DNA of 64,000 nucleotides, taken from positions 62,001 to 126,000 of IMG/VR virus record IMGVR_UViG_3300043570_001741; one strand, written 5' to 3'. The notes below the pieces were generated by a model that saw only the letters and a program-made list of their open reading frames with translations, was not told the origin of the DNA and made no database searches. Source of the DNA: a virus. Below are positions 16,370 to 23,303 of this stretch, one piece after another (positions within the stretch are counted from its first letter, which is position 1; each line of letters begins with the position of its first letter). The translations under genes and the position numbers were made by a program.

Positions 16370-16666
16370 ATGAGTGGCCAATATAAATTAAAAGAATGTC
16401 CGACCTGTAATAAAGAACACCGTAAACGTGGACTATTCTGCAGCCAATCGTGCTCTAATGTTGACCGACCTGTTACTGATAATATGCGAAGTGCTATGCG
16501 TAAGGTCGCCGTAGAGTATAATAGAACGCCTGAGGCCATCGCAAAACAGAAAATGATTGGTACCCCGTTGGCCAGTTTGACTATCGAAGATTTTGCCGTA
16601 GATATACCAGACCTGCCACCTGACCTCTCAGATTGGTCAGAGTATGATAAAGCGTCAGACTGGTAG
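16370..16666 (+). CDS. Small zinc-finger conserved phage protein
   Basis: 98 residues. CPTCNKEHRKRGLFCSQSCSN near the N-terminus supplies four Cys for a zinc knuckle. A middle region with MIGTPLASL and an acidic Pro-rich end (IPDLPPDLSDW) follow. Similar Cys-plus-acidic-tail proteins occur in T4-like phages. Function is unknown. Confidence 0.65.
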   Translation: MSGQYKLKECPTCNKEHRKRGLFCSQSCSNVDRPVTDNMRSAMRKVAVEYNRTPEAIAKQKMIGTPLASLTIEDFAVDIPDLPPDLSDWSEYDKASDW

Positions 16667-16787
16667 TTGAAAACGAAAGTTCTCATTTTTCCATAGTAGC
16701 CAGCCGCCATGTCCACCCCAGCCGCTTTCGAATGGTACCATTATACCCGAAACCGCTGCTTTTGTCAACCCCCCCCACCGCTACGCC

Positions 16788-16844
16788 GTTGCAGGCATAC
16801 AACAGCCAAATAACGCTTGACAATCCCACTGGTTCTGTTATACT
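16788..16844 (+). promoter_or_regulatory. Early promoter with upstream GTTG-N8-CAAC palindrome
   Basis: Palindrome GTTG (16788-16791), 8 bases, CAAC (16800-16803); then 13 bases to TTGACA (16817-16822), a 16-base spacer and TATACT (16839-16844) with a TG extension. It ends a roughly 210-base gene-free stretch that starts at 16667 and includes a run of eight C at 16769-16776. It drives the small-gene block from 16880. Confidence 0.75.
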
Positions 16845-16879
16845 TACAGGTGTTCCGTTGAAAAGTAAAGGTTTTGGAT

Positions 16880-17098
16880 ATGGGCTGGAATAAGAATGGT
16901 TCTACTGTAATGGCTGATTATCTTGGCCAAAAGGTTACTGGTATTGTTACTGAGAGCCGTGTTAAGTATGGTGGTCAGGTACAATATACTCTGGCTGTTG
17001 ATAATATCTTTATTAATGTCCGCGGTGATTATGCCAATATCTTATTGGTTGACGAGGATAATATAATGGTTGATTTTGGAGTTATTAATGATGTTTAA
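16880..17098 (+). CDS. Small beta-rich conserved phage protein
   Basis: 72 residues from ATG 16880 (another in-frame ATG is at 16910). The tract YLGQKVTGIVTESRVKYGGQVQYTL is typical of small SH3-like phage proteins with an unknown role. It is the first gene after the promoter at 16817. The stop overlaps the next start region. Confidence 0.6.
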   Translation: MGWNKNGSTVMADYLGQKVTGIVTESRVKYGGQVQYTLAVDNIFINVRGDYANILLVDEDNIMVDFGVINDV

Positions 17099-17255
17099 TG
17101 AGATTAATTATGAGCTTGAGGTTATTGCTGATAGCTTGAAAATGGAGCTGGTTAATCAGCAATACCATGATATGGTGCAGGAGATAATGGCTGGTTTCTA
17201 TGAGGCCGTGGATGAAGCCTGTGAATTTGACCGAATAGTTGACCTGGCCGTGTGA
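17091..17255 (+). CDS. Acidic helical protein, 54 aa
   Basis: Starts at ATG 17091, overlapping the previous stop. It is strongly acidic and helical (INYELEVIADSLKMELVNQQ, then FYEAVDEACEFDRIVDLAV). No motif is recognised. Confidence 0.5.
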   Translation: MFNEINYELEVIADSLKMELVNQQYHDMVQEIMAGFYEAVDEACEFDRIVDLAV

Positions 17256-17271
17256 GAACCTTTTTCTACGG

Positions 17272-17299
17272 TTGACAATCCCACTGGTTCTGTTATCCT
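17272..17299 (+). promoter_or_regulatory. Early promoter (no palindrome)
   Basis: TTGACA (17272-17277), 16 bases, TATCCT (17294-17299) with TG extension. From the -35 through the spacer it is identical to the promoter at 16817, so one looks copied from the other, yet the GTTG-N8-CAAC palindrome is missing here. The leader CTATCCATAGATT matches the one at 17500. Confidence 0.7.
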
Positions 17300-17325
17300 C
17301 TATCCATAGATTAAGAAAGCAAGAA

Positions 17326-17475
17326 ATGAAATTCAAGTGCAAAACCTGTGATAAAAAATTCTTCAGCAATGTTGTTTTTGAGCAACACTCCTGTGTGAAA
17401 GCTTATGAGAAAATGACACTTGAGCAATTGTTGCAAGAATACAACAATGCTAAAAATAGTGCTAAAAGCGCTTGA
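17326..17475 (+). CDS. Small C2H-type zinc-finger protein, 49 aa
   Basis: Starts at ATG 17326, after a leader with AAGAAAGCAAG. CKTCDKKFFSNVVFEQHSC resembles a classical zinc finger with Cys-Cys-His-Cys ligands, followed by an amphipathic helix. Its last codons contain the palindrome of the next promoter. Possible DNA-binding regulator. Confidence 0.6.
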   Translation: MKFKCKTCDKKFFSNVVFEQHSCVKAYEKMTLEQLLQEYNNAKNSAKSA

Positions 17476-17499
17476 CATTCTTGCCTGTTCTGTTATACT
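17430..17499 (+). promoter_or_regulatory. Early promoter with palindrome 26 bp upstream
   Basis: GTTG (17430-17433), 8 bases, CAAC (17442-17445), with flanking ATT/AAT extending the symmetry to a 7-bp arm. After 26 bases come TTGACA (17472-17477), 16 bases and TATACT (17494-17499) with TG extension. The palindrome lies inside the end of the upstream coding region. Confidence 0.75.
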
Positions 17500-17532
17500 C
17501 TATCCATAGATTGAAATTTTAAAGGAAACTAA

Positions 17533-17838
17533 ATGACTAAAGTCCTCTCCCCCCTCGCAATTGAATTAGCTTCTGCTCGTCAATCCCTCTCTTTCTTTAA
17601 GAGCGAAGTCCAGTTCTTGGCCGCAAAGGTTAAACTGGAAAGAATTGATGCTAAACTGGCAAAGGCTGATGCCCGCCGTGCTCGCCGTGATGCTGCTATT
17701 GCAAAAGCTCAGGCTAAACTTGACCGCTTAATGGCTCCCGTTGGTTCTAAAGCCACTAAGGCTAACCGCAAACCTTCAAGAGCAAAGACCACTAAATTTG
17801 CTTCCGTTGTAACCGAATTGGATACAGCGACAGCATAA
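17533..17838 (+). CDS. Ala/Lys/Arg-rich coiled-coil protein
   Basis: 101 residues with an AAAGGAAAC ribosome site. A long helix with repeats of ADARRARRDAAIAKAQAKLD type suggests a coiled coil, followed by a basic Ser/Thr/Lys tail resembling histone-like tails. It could coat or bind DNA or RNA. No family is recognised. A structured non-coding stretch follows. Confidence 0.6.
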   Translation: MTKVLSPLAIELASARQSLSFFKSEVQFLAAKVKLERIDAKLAKADARRARRDAAIAKAQAKLDRLMAPVGSKATKANRKPSRAKTTKFASVVTELDTATA

Positions 17839-17839
17839 C

Positions 17840-17953
17840 CACTTTGAGACCGCATGAGGAACTGTGGTATTACAAAGGCCCATGCCAACATGGGCCCTCA
17901 AAGTGTAAAGCAAAGGGATCGCATCCCCGAGGCTCCAGTTGAAAAATTACTGG
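17840..17953 (+). ncRNA. Candidate structured RNA with three-way junction
   Basis: P1 pairs 17840-17848 (CACTTTGAG) with 17897-17905 (CTCAAAGTG). P2 pairs 17850-17854 with 17863-17867. P3 pairs 17877-17884 (GGCCCATG) with 17889-17896 around a CCAA loop and abuts P1. Two smaller hairpins follow (GGGAT/ATCCC at 17915-17927 and CCAGT/ACTGG at 17935-17953). It fills the gap before the gene at 17974 and could be a leader element or free RNA. No known riboswitch is recognised. Confidence 0.5.
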
Positions 17954-17973
17954 GAATTAATTTAGGATAAAGT

Positions 17974-18189
17974 ATGACCAATTTTGCTATGTTCTCCGAT
18001 GCTGGTAACCAGAAGGTTGCCGCCATTGTAGATTTCGCTTCAAAGCACCAACTGGGATGGCAAGAGGTCATGCCGTTGTTGCGTAACCTTGCTAGCTCAG
18101 ACTATGAGCTCTATGGTGAGGCTACCGATACTGCTGTGCGTGAGGCAGTTTATGAAGCCCTCCTTTTAACCACCGATTCTTACGTATGA
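17974..18189 (+). CDS. Hypothetical protein, 71 aa
   Basis: Begins after the structured leader; TTAGGATAAAGT supplies a weak ribosome site. The protein is helical (NQKVAAIVDFASKHQLGWQEVMPLL) with an acidic second half. It overlaps the next start as ATGA. No family is recognised. Confidence 0.6.
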   Translation: MTNFAMFSDAGNQKVAAIVDFASKHQLGWQEVMPLLRNLASSDYELYGEATDTAVREAVYEALLLTTDSYV

Positions 18190-18404
18190 AAATTGAGACA
18201 GCCATTAGTATCCTGAATAAGGAAAGAGAATTTCTAGGCATGACCTTTTTAGGCCTGCTGGTTGATATTCAGAAGGAACAGAGCACCTTCCCAGACATGG
18301 TGTATAGCCAGAAGGTCATACAGGCCTACAATAGGTTCATGGTGGATGGACAGAATTTATTTGCACCCGTTGCAGAAAAACAACAGAGTCCAATTAGTGC
18401 TTGA
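18186..18404 (+). CDS. Small conserved early phage protein
   Basis: 72 residues, ATGA-coupled to the previous gene. The first part, MKIETAISILNKEREFLGM, and a YSQKVIQAYNRFM helix resemble small phage proteins with unknown role. The end of the gene holds the palindrome and -35 box of the next promoter. Confidence 0.6.
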   Translation: MKIETAISILNKEREFLGMTFLGLLVDIQKEQSTFPDMVYSQKVIQAYNRFMVDGQNLFAPVAEKQQSPISA

Positions 18405-18428
18405 CATTACCACCTCCTGTGTTATACT
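18369..18428 (+). promoter_or_regulatory. Early promoter with palindrome 16 bp upstream
   Basis: GTTG (18369-18372), 8 bases, CAAC (18381-18384); 16 bases; TTGACA (18401-18406), 16 bases, TATACT (18423-18428) with TG extension. The leader CCATCCATACATTGAGAAAG is a close copy of those at 17300 and 17500. Confidence 0.75.
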
Positions 18429-18455
18429 CCATCCATACATTGAGAAAGCAAGAAA

Positions 18456-18563
18456 ATGATTGATTTTATTAACGACCACTTTGAGACCACCATCCTTCCC
18501 ATCCTGTTTGCGCTGGGTGTGGCCGTGGTGATCCTTGACCTTTTCTTTTGGAGAGCAGTATGA
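18456..18563 (+). CDS. Small membrane protein, 35 aa
   Basis: Starts at ATG 18456 after an AAGCAAGAAA leader. One hydrophobic helix (ILPILFALGVAVVILDLFFW) fills most of it. It is coupled to the next gene as ATGA. It is short but well placed behind a promoter. Confidence 0.5.
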   Translation: MIDFINDHFETTILPILFALGVAVVILDLFFWRAV

Positions 18564-18799
18564 GCAAGATGAGCAACCTAATGATAGCCATTCAGGAAGA
18601 CCTGAGTGCAGCCCGCCTGTCCTTTGCTGAGATAGCAGCCAAGCATGAGGTACCACTTGATTGGGTGGACTCTGTGGCCAATGAGATGGCCGACCATTAT
18701 GATGAGAGCATGGATGGAGACTTTGATTCAGCCATGGCCAGTGCAGGCTATGGTACGGATGAGGACTATGGTTGCTACGGTGCTGACGACTATTATTGA
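18560..18799 (+). CDS. Small phage protein with HTH-like N-terminus
   Basis: 79 residues from ATG 18560 with a TTGGAGAG ribosome site. The tract LSFAEIAAKHEVPLDWVDSVANEM reads like a helix-turn-helix or its conserved phage relative; the C-terminus is very acidic and Gly/Tyr-rich. It might be a DNA-binding regulator. Confidence 0.6.
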   Translation: MSKMSNLMIAIQEDLSAARLSFAEIAAKHEVPLDWVDSVANEMADHYDESMDGDFDSAMASAGYGTDEDYGCYGADDYY

Positions 18800-18973
18800 G
18801 GTGGTCAAGGAAAGCCTTCCAGACAGTCCACGGGAGTCCTCTACAAGCAGACTACAATTGTCTAAGGTTGTTACCATCGCTCTAACGAAGACTTAACTAT
18901 GGTCAATCCCAGTCCATCCACAGAAATTTTCTAAATTTTTTTTTCGGCCAGGAATTGGCCTCAGGAGTTGGTT

Positions 18974-19426
18974 ATGCCGTTAGAACGGAATGTTGATTTA
19001 TGGGGTGAAGAATCTATCATAGAAACCAATGAGTGTTCTATGTCTGGTTGTACTAATCCTAGAGATAATGCAGGAAATGGAAATTATCATTCATTATGTT
19101 CAACGCACCATAAAGAAAAATATCTAATGAGTGGATGGAATTACAAGCAATATCGCAAAAATTATTGTGAGAATATTGATGGTCGTTTTGGATTTAAATG
19201 TACCACTACGATTATCATGGATGCACAATTGACGGTTGACCATATTGATGGTAATAATAAGAATAATAATCTAAGTAACCTACAGACACTTTGCTTTGAT
19301 TGTCATGTGATAAAGACTAATGTTAATGGTGATAGGCAGAAGGATCATAGGCCTACAGAAGGACAGCGAATATTACGCTGGGAAAAATTTCTAAATTCTA
19401 TGAAAGAAAAGGAAATGTTGATATGA
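18974..19426 (+). CDS. HNH homing-type endonuclease
   Basis: 150 residues from ATG 18974 with CAGGAG ribosome site. An N-terminal Cys set (CSMSGC, CSTHH) is followed by the HNH core LTVDHIDGNNKNNNLSNLQTLC and FDCHVIKT. This is typical of free-standing phage homing nucleases. The 174 bases upstream hold a GGCCA/TGGCC hairpin and a T9 run but no gene I can support. Confidence 0.85.
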   Translation: MPLERNVDLWGEESIIETNECSMSGCTNPRDNAGNGNYHSLCSTHHKEKYLMSGWNYKQYRKNYCENIDGRFGFKCTTTIIMDAQLTVDHIDGNNKNNNLSNLQTLCFDCHVIKTNVNGDRQKDHRPTEGQRILRWEKFLNSMKEKEMLI

Positions 19427-19444
19427 TTTTTAATTGGATATAAT

Positions 19445-19645
19445 ATGACCACTGCTATTTTTTCTAATTGCCCTATTGATACCCTCGACCATTTCCGTCA
19501 GGTAATGGCTTCCCGTGGAAAATTCTTCCGTATCCGATATAGAGGACCACGAAATACTCCCAAAGATATGGGTCGTGGATTCATGTCGAGGCAGTCTACT
19601 TGCCTCAAGGCTAATGCTAAAACTTTTTCTGTTTATACCTACTAA
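19445..19645 (+). CDS. Basic hypothetical protein, 66 aa
   Basis: Starts 18 bases after the HNH gene. It is basic with FRIRYRGPRN and STCLKANAKTFSVY tracts, which look like a small beta-sheet phage protein. There is little ribosome-site signal (GGATATAAT). Confidence 0.5.
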   Translation: MTTAIFSNCPIDTLDHFRQVMASRGKFFRIRYRGPRNTPKDMGRGFMSRQSTCLKANAKTFSVYTY

Positions 19646-19646
19646 T

Positions 19647-19838
19647 ATGAATAGCATTGAAAAGGTCTGGGCTCGTGCAACGGGTCACTTGATGGGACAT
19701 ACGGATGATGATAGACCGGATGTTCCTGTTCTTACTCTACGTGAAGCAAGGGTTGCGTTATTTCTCAAAACTTTTTGGGTTATTATACATACAGTAACTT
19801 GCTTCTTTATTATGGCTAATACAATAAGGCATTGGTGA
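19647..19838 (+). CDS. Small protein with C-terminal membrane helix
   Basis: 63 residues from ATG 19647. The WARATGHLMGH start and a REARVALFLKTFWVIIHTVTCFF stretch suggest a soluble head and a membrane segment. The final TGA overlaps the next ATG. Confidence 0.5.
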   Translation: MNSIEKVWARATGHLMGHTDDDRPDVPVLTLREARVALFLKTFWVIIHTVTCFFIMANTIRHW

Positions 19839-20068
19839 TGAAGGTCTATATACTAGAAAAATATTCTCCCGAGGATGATTATGATGAGGATCGTCTGGTC
19901 GACCGTTTGACAGTTTTAAATGTTTTCTCTACAAGGGAGAAAGCAAAGGAATGGATGGATTCTTACATAAGGGAAGAATGGCAAATTGAGGATGATTTCA
20001 CGGATGACTTGGAAGATGAAGTTTATCCTGTTGAATTTTTTATTAAATCATATGAACTATTGGATTAA
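19838..20068 (+). CDS. Acidic hypothetical protein, 76 aa
   Basis: Starts in a TGATG overlap. It has a KVYILEKYSPEDD opening, an REKAKEWMDSYI helix and a strongly acidic middle. No family is recognised. Confidence 0.6.
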   Translation: MKVYILEKYSPEDDYDEDRLVDRLTVLNVFSTREKAKEWMDSYIREEWQIEDDFTDDLEDEVYPVEFFIKSYELLD

Positions 20069-20070
20069 AA

Positions 20071-20301
20071 ATGACACCTAAACAAACTGCACTTAAAAAT
20101 GTATCAATCTTTGCGGCTACGGCACTTACTGTCGGTGTTGCATTGGCTTATGTAATTGCATATGTCAGCCTTGCTACTGTGGTAACTATTACCATGGCGG
20201 CTCTATTCGTTTACCTTTTGAAGGTTCTATATGATATGGAATTGTACAAGGCAGAGGCTTTGGATAAGCTGAATGGAAAGAACAATGACGATACGCTATA
20301 A
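20071..20301 (+). CDS. Small two-pass membrane protein
   Basis: 76 residues. Two hydrophobic segments (IFAATALTVGVALAYVIAYV and VVTITMAALFVYLLKVLY) are joined by a very short turn, with a charged tail. It may act on the host inner membrane. It overlaps the next gene by 17 bases. Confidence 0.6.
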   Translation: MTPKQTALKNVSIFAATALTVGVALAYVIAYVSLATVVTITMAALFVYLLKVLYDMELYKAEALDKLNGKNNDDTL

Positions 20302-20572
20302 TACCAACTGGATGGGTCCAATAAACATGGAGTGGATCCGGCAGAATGGTGATGGTTGGTCGGTTGGTCGCATTGATTGCCGAGGTACTGGACTGGATAT
20401 GTACGGAGAAGAACTGGATCTTCCTCCTATGAAGTCTGAGGACTGGCATAGGTTTAGTGAGTGGCTCTGGAACTTTGAAACCGAGGATCTCTGGACTCTT
20501 GAGCAATTGGTGGCGGAGTATGAAAAGACTAGCCCAAAAATTGTATGGTTAAGGAATGAATTATATGACTAA
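20285..20572 (+). CDS. Widely conserved phage protein (TIRYNTNWMGP type)
   Basis: 95 residues from ATG 20285. The opening TIRYNTNWMGPINMEW, the GRIDCRGTG tract and the WTLEQLVAEYEKTSPKI end match a protein I recall from many T4-like and other phages. It is Trp-rich and compact. No function is known. Confidence 0.75.
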   Translation: MTIRYNTNWMGPINMEWIRQNGDGWSVGRIDCRGTGLDMYGEELDLPPMKSEDWHRFSEWLWNFETEDLWTLEQLVAEYEKTSPKIVWLRNELYD

Positions 20573-20729
20573 AGATGAAATGCTAAACGCTCTGGCACAG
20601 GCCGCTAACCAATGTTCTGATGTTTACTTTGCGGCCCGTACATCGGGTGATACTGAATTGGAAGACTTAATGTCGGCCGTGGATAGCTGTATTATGGAAG
20701 CCATAGATAAGGTCGAGGAGTTAAAATGA
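20565..20729 (+). CDS. Small helical protein, 54 aa
   Basis: Starts at ATG 20565, 8 bases before the previous stop codon ends, and ends ATGA-coupled to the next gene. It is Ala-rich and acidic (MLNALAQAANQCSDVYFAA, then MEAIDKVEELK). No family is recognised. Confidence 0.5.
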   Translation: MTKDEMLNALAQAANQCSDVYFAARTSGDTELEDLMSAVDSCIMEAIDKVEELK

Positions 20730-20917
20730 ATGAACAAATAAAAAAACTAGCAGCTAAGGCTAATTTTGGCCATATAGAAAATGGTGAGGTGGTGTATGAC
20801 CATCGATTGGAAAAATTCGCCGAGTTGATTATACTGGATTGTGCCAAGATTGCTGATATTGCGGAACCCTATAAATATTCTGACTTAATTAAAAACCATT
20901 TTGGAATTAAAGAATGA
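20726..20917 (+). CDS. KFA-LI-DC family small protein (copy 2)
   Basis: 63 residues. IKKLAAKANFG, then LEKFAELIILDCAK, and the ending HFGIKE are shared with the adjacent copy at 20914 and more distantly with 12670. The stop overlaps the next start. Local duplication is likely. Confidence 0.65.
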   Translation: MNEQIKKLAAKANFGHIENGEVVYDHRLEKFAELIILDCAKIADIAEPYKYSDLIKNHFGIKE

Positions 20918-21159
20918 ATGAGCGGATACAAGAACTAGCCGAACAATGCGGGTTTAAACCACAGCCGAGTATCTATGACCGAAACCAATCGTTTGACATT
21001 GAGAAATTTGCCAAGTTAATTATCCAAGACTGTGTTGCTCAGGTTGCGCTTGTGGGTATCAGCAATACAAGCTTCGAGAGATGGGTGGGAGAAGATATAG
21101 CATGGGGATGTAGTAAGTCCATTGAATGCATTAAAGAACATTTTGGAATTAAAGAATGA
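20914..21159 (+). CDS. KFA-LI-DC family small protein (copy 3)
   Basis: 81 residues. IQELAEQCGF, IEKFAKLIIQDCV and the identical C-terminus KEHFGIKE show it is a paralogue of copy 2. It carries an extra middle segment with two Trp residues. The role is unknown. Confidence 0.65.
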   Translation: MNERIQELAEQCGFKPQPSIYDRNQSFDIEKFAKLIIQDCVAQVALVGISNTSFERWVGEDIAWGCSKSIECIKEHFGIKE

Positions 21160-21392
21160 GTGAAACACCTGCAAGCTCTAGTCCAGGCATATCGGGCTTT
21201 ATTGAAATCTTTGATGGTAGGCTTAATAAGATGAAGCTACACCTTAAAGAAGAATTGAGTAAAGCCAAACACGATAGAGACCGTAAAGCTATACGCAGGA
21301 TTATTGCTGATGCCAGGAAACTTAACAAGACACTAAAAGAAATGCGTAATGCAAATACCAAACTGTGTCCACATTGCGGAGAGAAATTATGA
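21156..21392 (+). CDS. Basic helical protein with C-terminal Cys pair
   Basis: 78 residues. A Lys/Arg-rich helix (KMKLHLKEELSKAKHDRDRKAIRRI) precedes a closing CPHCG half-site that could bind zinc with a partner. It is coupled by ATGA upstream and overlaps the next start. Confidence 0.6.
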   Translation: MSETPASSSPGISGFIEIFDGRLNKMKLHLKEELSKAKHDRDRKAIRRIIADARKLNKTLKEMRNANTKLCPHCGEKL

Positions 21393-21757
21393 AAACAGAT
21401 GATATACAACAAGAGGTTAATCGTATGACCGAAAGTAGAATGAATAAAGTTATACGTGACGGCAAAGTGGCCGTTCTAGTATCACCCGGCCATGGTGCCG
21501 GTTGGTCAACATGGAATAGTTTGGTTGAAGGCCGAGAGAACCTTCTTTTTGACCCTGAAATTGTGGAATGCGTGGAGCGTGGAGACCTGGATATGGCTCA
21601 ATACGTTGCAGCCAAAAAATACCCTAATGGTTATTGGGGTGGAGCTGACCAGCTGACTATATGCTGGGTACCAGTGGGAACACATTTTAGAATCCATGAA
21701 TATGATGGGTTCGAATCGGTGGAAATCCGTGATGATATTAATTGGGTTGTAGCATAA
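21389..21757 (+). CDS. Conserved phage protein (VLVSPGHGAGWSTWN type)
   Basis: 122 residues from ATG 21389. The opening VAVLVSPGHGAGWSTWN, then YWGGADQLTICWVPVGTHFRI, follow a family common in large phages of Gram-negative hosts. It has Gly-rich loops but no known catalytic site. Confidence 0.7.
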   Translation: MKTDDIQQEVNRMTESRMNKVIRDGKVAVLVSPGHGAGWSTWNSLVEGRENLLFDPEIVECVERGDLDMAQYVAAKKYPNGYWGGADQLTICWVPVGTHFRIHEYDGFESVEIRDDINWVVA

Positions 21758-21764
21758 GGTTTAT

Positions 21765-21935
21765 ATGGAAATTGATGTAGAAAAAATTGGTGGTTATATT
21801 AAGACAGGTTTTAAAATCGTCTTGTGGGTGTCTGTTCTTATGGCATTCTACTTTACCGATTGGGGCTGGGCAACCGCTTCAGCAGCACTCTTAGCAGTCC
21901 TTGAGTTGGAAGAAATTAATGGAAAACTCGACTGA
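21765..21935 (+). CDS. Small membrane protein, 56 aa
   Basis: From ATG 21765. Two short hydrophobic stretches (FKIVLWVSVLMAFYF and ATASAALLAVLE) suggest one or two membrane helices. It overlaps the next gene by 17 bases. Confidence 0.5.
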   Translation: MEIDVEKIGGYIKTGFKIVLWVSVLMAFYFTDWGWATASAALLAVLELEEINGKLD

Positions 21936-22056
21936 CGAGCAAGCCATTGAATTGTGGAATAAACTGGTAGAATATTATGGCGATAATTTACCAAGTTTTG
22001 AGCATGAGCCAATACAGTTTGAGCATTGTGTCAAGCTGTATCGGTATTACAACTAA
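21919..22056 (+). CDS. Acidic small protein, 45 aa
   Basis: From ATG 21919. It is acidic and aromatic-rich (ELWNKLVEYYGDNLPSFEHE, ending KLYRYYN). It is the last gene before the next palindrome and promoter. Confidence 0.5.
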   Translation: MENSTDEQAIELWNKLVEYYGDNLPSFEHEPIQFEHCVKLYRYYN

Positions 22057-22088
22057 AGTATTCATTTCCTAATGAGTATCCATGCGCT

Positions 22089-22139
22089 GTTGTTTATAGG
22101 CAACAGGGCTCTTGACATTTACTCCAGTTCTGTTAGAAT
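22089..22139 (+). promoter_or_regulatory. Early promoter with palindrome 7 bp upstream; leaderless output
   Basis: CTGTTG...CAACAG with the 16-bp core GTTG-N8-CAAC at 22089-22104; 7 bases; TTGACA (22112-22117), 16 bases, TAGAAT (22134-22139) with TG extension. The next ATG is at 22146, six bases after the -10 box, so the mRNA should begin at the start codon. Confidence 0.75.
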
Positions 22140-22145
22140 GGACCA

Positions 22146-22463
22146 ATGATGAATAGAAAAAAGCGCTCTGACCGCAACCACGTTTTGTATCGGGTTATTT
22201 GTACTGATACTGGCGATTCTTATATTGGCCTAACCGTAGCACAAGGCCAGGCTTTTGTTCGCTCTGTTAAAGTTCGTTGGCAAAAGCATGTTAGCCGTGC
22301 TGTGCGTGAGGACAAGGATTGGTCAATGTGCCAATTCATCCGTGATAATGCGGAAGCTGAATTCAGATATGAAGTTCTGGAAATTGTACGTGGTAGAAAA
22401 CCAGCTCACCAACGTGAGCGTGAGTTGATTGCCGAATTGGAACCAACCTTAAATACCTTTTAA
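22146..22463 (+). CDS. GIY-YIG-domain protein (leaderless)
   Basis: 105 residues. VLYRVICTDTGDSYIGLT is the GIY-YIG signature, followed by an RWQKHVSRA helix and RERELIAELEPTLNT near the end. It is probably a nuclease. The ATG lies where transcription from the promoter at 22112 should start; no ribosome site fits upstream. Confidence 0.75.
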   Translation: MMNRKKRSDRNHVLYRVICTDTGDSYIGLTVAQGQAFVRSVKVRWQKHVSRAVREDKDWSMCQFIRDNAEAEFRYEVLEIVRGRKPAHQRERELIAELEPTLNTF

Positions 22464-22477
22464 TGGAGGAAACTAGT

Positions 22478-22702
22478 ATGAACGAATGGGATAGAGATAA
22501 TCTGAATTTTATTTTAAATACCGGTGAAAATGAATTCGCAAACTGGATGTTACAGGCTGATGCCGATGATATCAATTATGCCTTAGAATTGATTGATACA
22601 CACCGCATGGAATTAAACATAAAACAATCCTTGCTTCGAGAGACTGGCGAGGATATTGATATTACACAAGCGAAACAAGTATTAAATAAATTCCGCTGTT
22701 GA
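22478..22702 (+). CDS. Acidic helical protein, 74 aa
   Basis: ATG 22478 is preceded by GGAGG at good spacing; an upstream in-frame ATG at 22463 overlaps the SD and is less likely. NEWDRDNLNFILN and a DDINYALELIDTHR helix resemble small conserved phage proteins. No function is known. Confidence 0.65.
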   Translation: MNEWDRDNLNFILNTGENEFANWMLQADADDINYALELIDTHRMELNIKQSLLRETGEDIDITQAKQVLNKFRC

Positions 22703-22711
22703 AAGAATAAA

Positions 22712-23185
22712 ATGAACCTTATATTAGATATGCGGAAAAGTGACCGCAGGGATTTAATTGAAGCCTGCGTTAAGTTTTATTCGCAAGAATTGAAGATTGA
22801 CAAAAAAAGGTTCACCCTTGCTGTGTTCTCTAAAAAGGATTTAGCAAAAGACCATGCAGCCAATGGAGTTGCTATGAGACTGACCGATGGAATCTATGGA
22901 ATGGATTTAGATTCACGGCTCAGTATGGAAAAATTAATTGAAGTGATTGCACATGAAATGGTGCATATTAAGCAGTTCGCCACTGGCCAATTGAAATACA
23001 AAGGCCGCAGTTTATTCTGGCGTGGCGAAAAAGTTATTAGAAGTAGGATTAACTATTATGACCATCCTTGGGAAATTGAGGCATGGTCAAAAGAAAAGGT
23101 GCTAGCAGCTAAAGTGTTTAAACTTTGGATGAAAGCCGAGGATGTTCACAATGGAAAATATAACAGAAATAAAAGCAAAGCGTAG
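22712..23185 (+). CDS. SprT-like zinc metalloprotease
   Basis: 157 residues. The zinc motif HEMVH (HExxH) is preceded by IEVIA and followed by a WEIEAWSKE glutamate helix, as in SprT/Spartan-type peptidases that act on DNA-protein crosslinks. Phage homologues are known but their targets are not. It overlaps the next small gene by 35 bases. Confidence 0.8.
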   Translation: MNLILDMRKSDRRDLIEACVKFYSQELKIDKKRFTLAVFSKKDLAKDHAANGVAMRLTDGIYGMDLDSRLSMEKLIEVIAHEMVHIKQFATGQLKYKGRSLFWRGEKVIRSRINYYDHPWEIEAWSKEKVLAAKVFKLWMKAEDVHNGKYNRNKSKA

Positions 23186-23303
23186 TATATTGTTCAAGGA
23201 CTTACGTAGCCCGAAGTATCGCCAGCGTGTGGTCAATAGCAAGAAACAATATAACCGTAATGTTGAGAAACAAAATTTTAAAAAGCAAATCGATGGAACA
23301 TGA
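23151..23303 (+). CDS. ArfA-like ribosome-rescue peptide, 50 aa
   Basis: The tract LFKDLRSPKYRQRVV followed by NSKKQYNRN matches the core of ArfA (E. coli has DPLFRQRV then KNKKGKGSYMRK), which recruits RF2 to ribosomes stalled on mRNAs without a stop codon. The gene lies inside the end of the SprT-like gene and overlaps the next gene. The functional call rests on this short motif. Confidence 0.6.
   Translation: MENITEIKAKRSILFKDLRSPKYRQRVVNSKKQYNRNVEKQNFKKQIDGT

Noticed and set aside
16198-16716. Reverse 172-codon open frame
   Set aside because: It is antisense to two well-supported forward genes (16078 and 16370) and has no ribosome site.
16769-16776. Run of eight C before the 16817 promoter
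   Set aside because: Homopolymer in a short intergenic stretch; no function can be argued and a sequencing slip is possible.
18645-18896. Forward 83-codon frame overlapping the gene at 18560
   Set aside because: It is out of frame with the better-supported gene and its Trp/Met-rich translation looks random.
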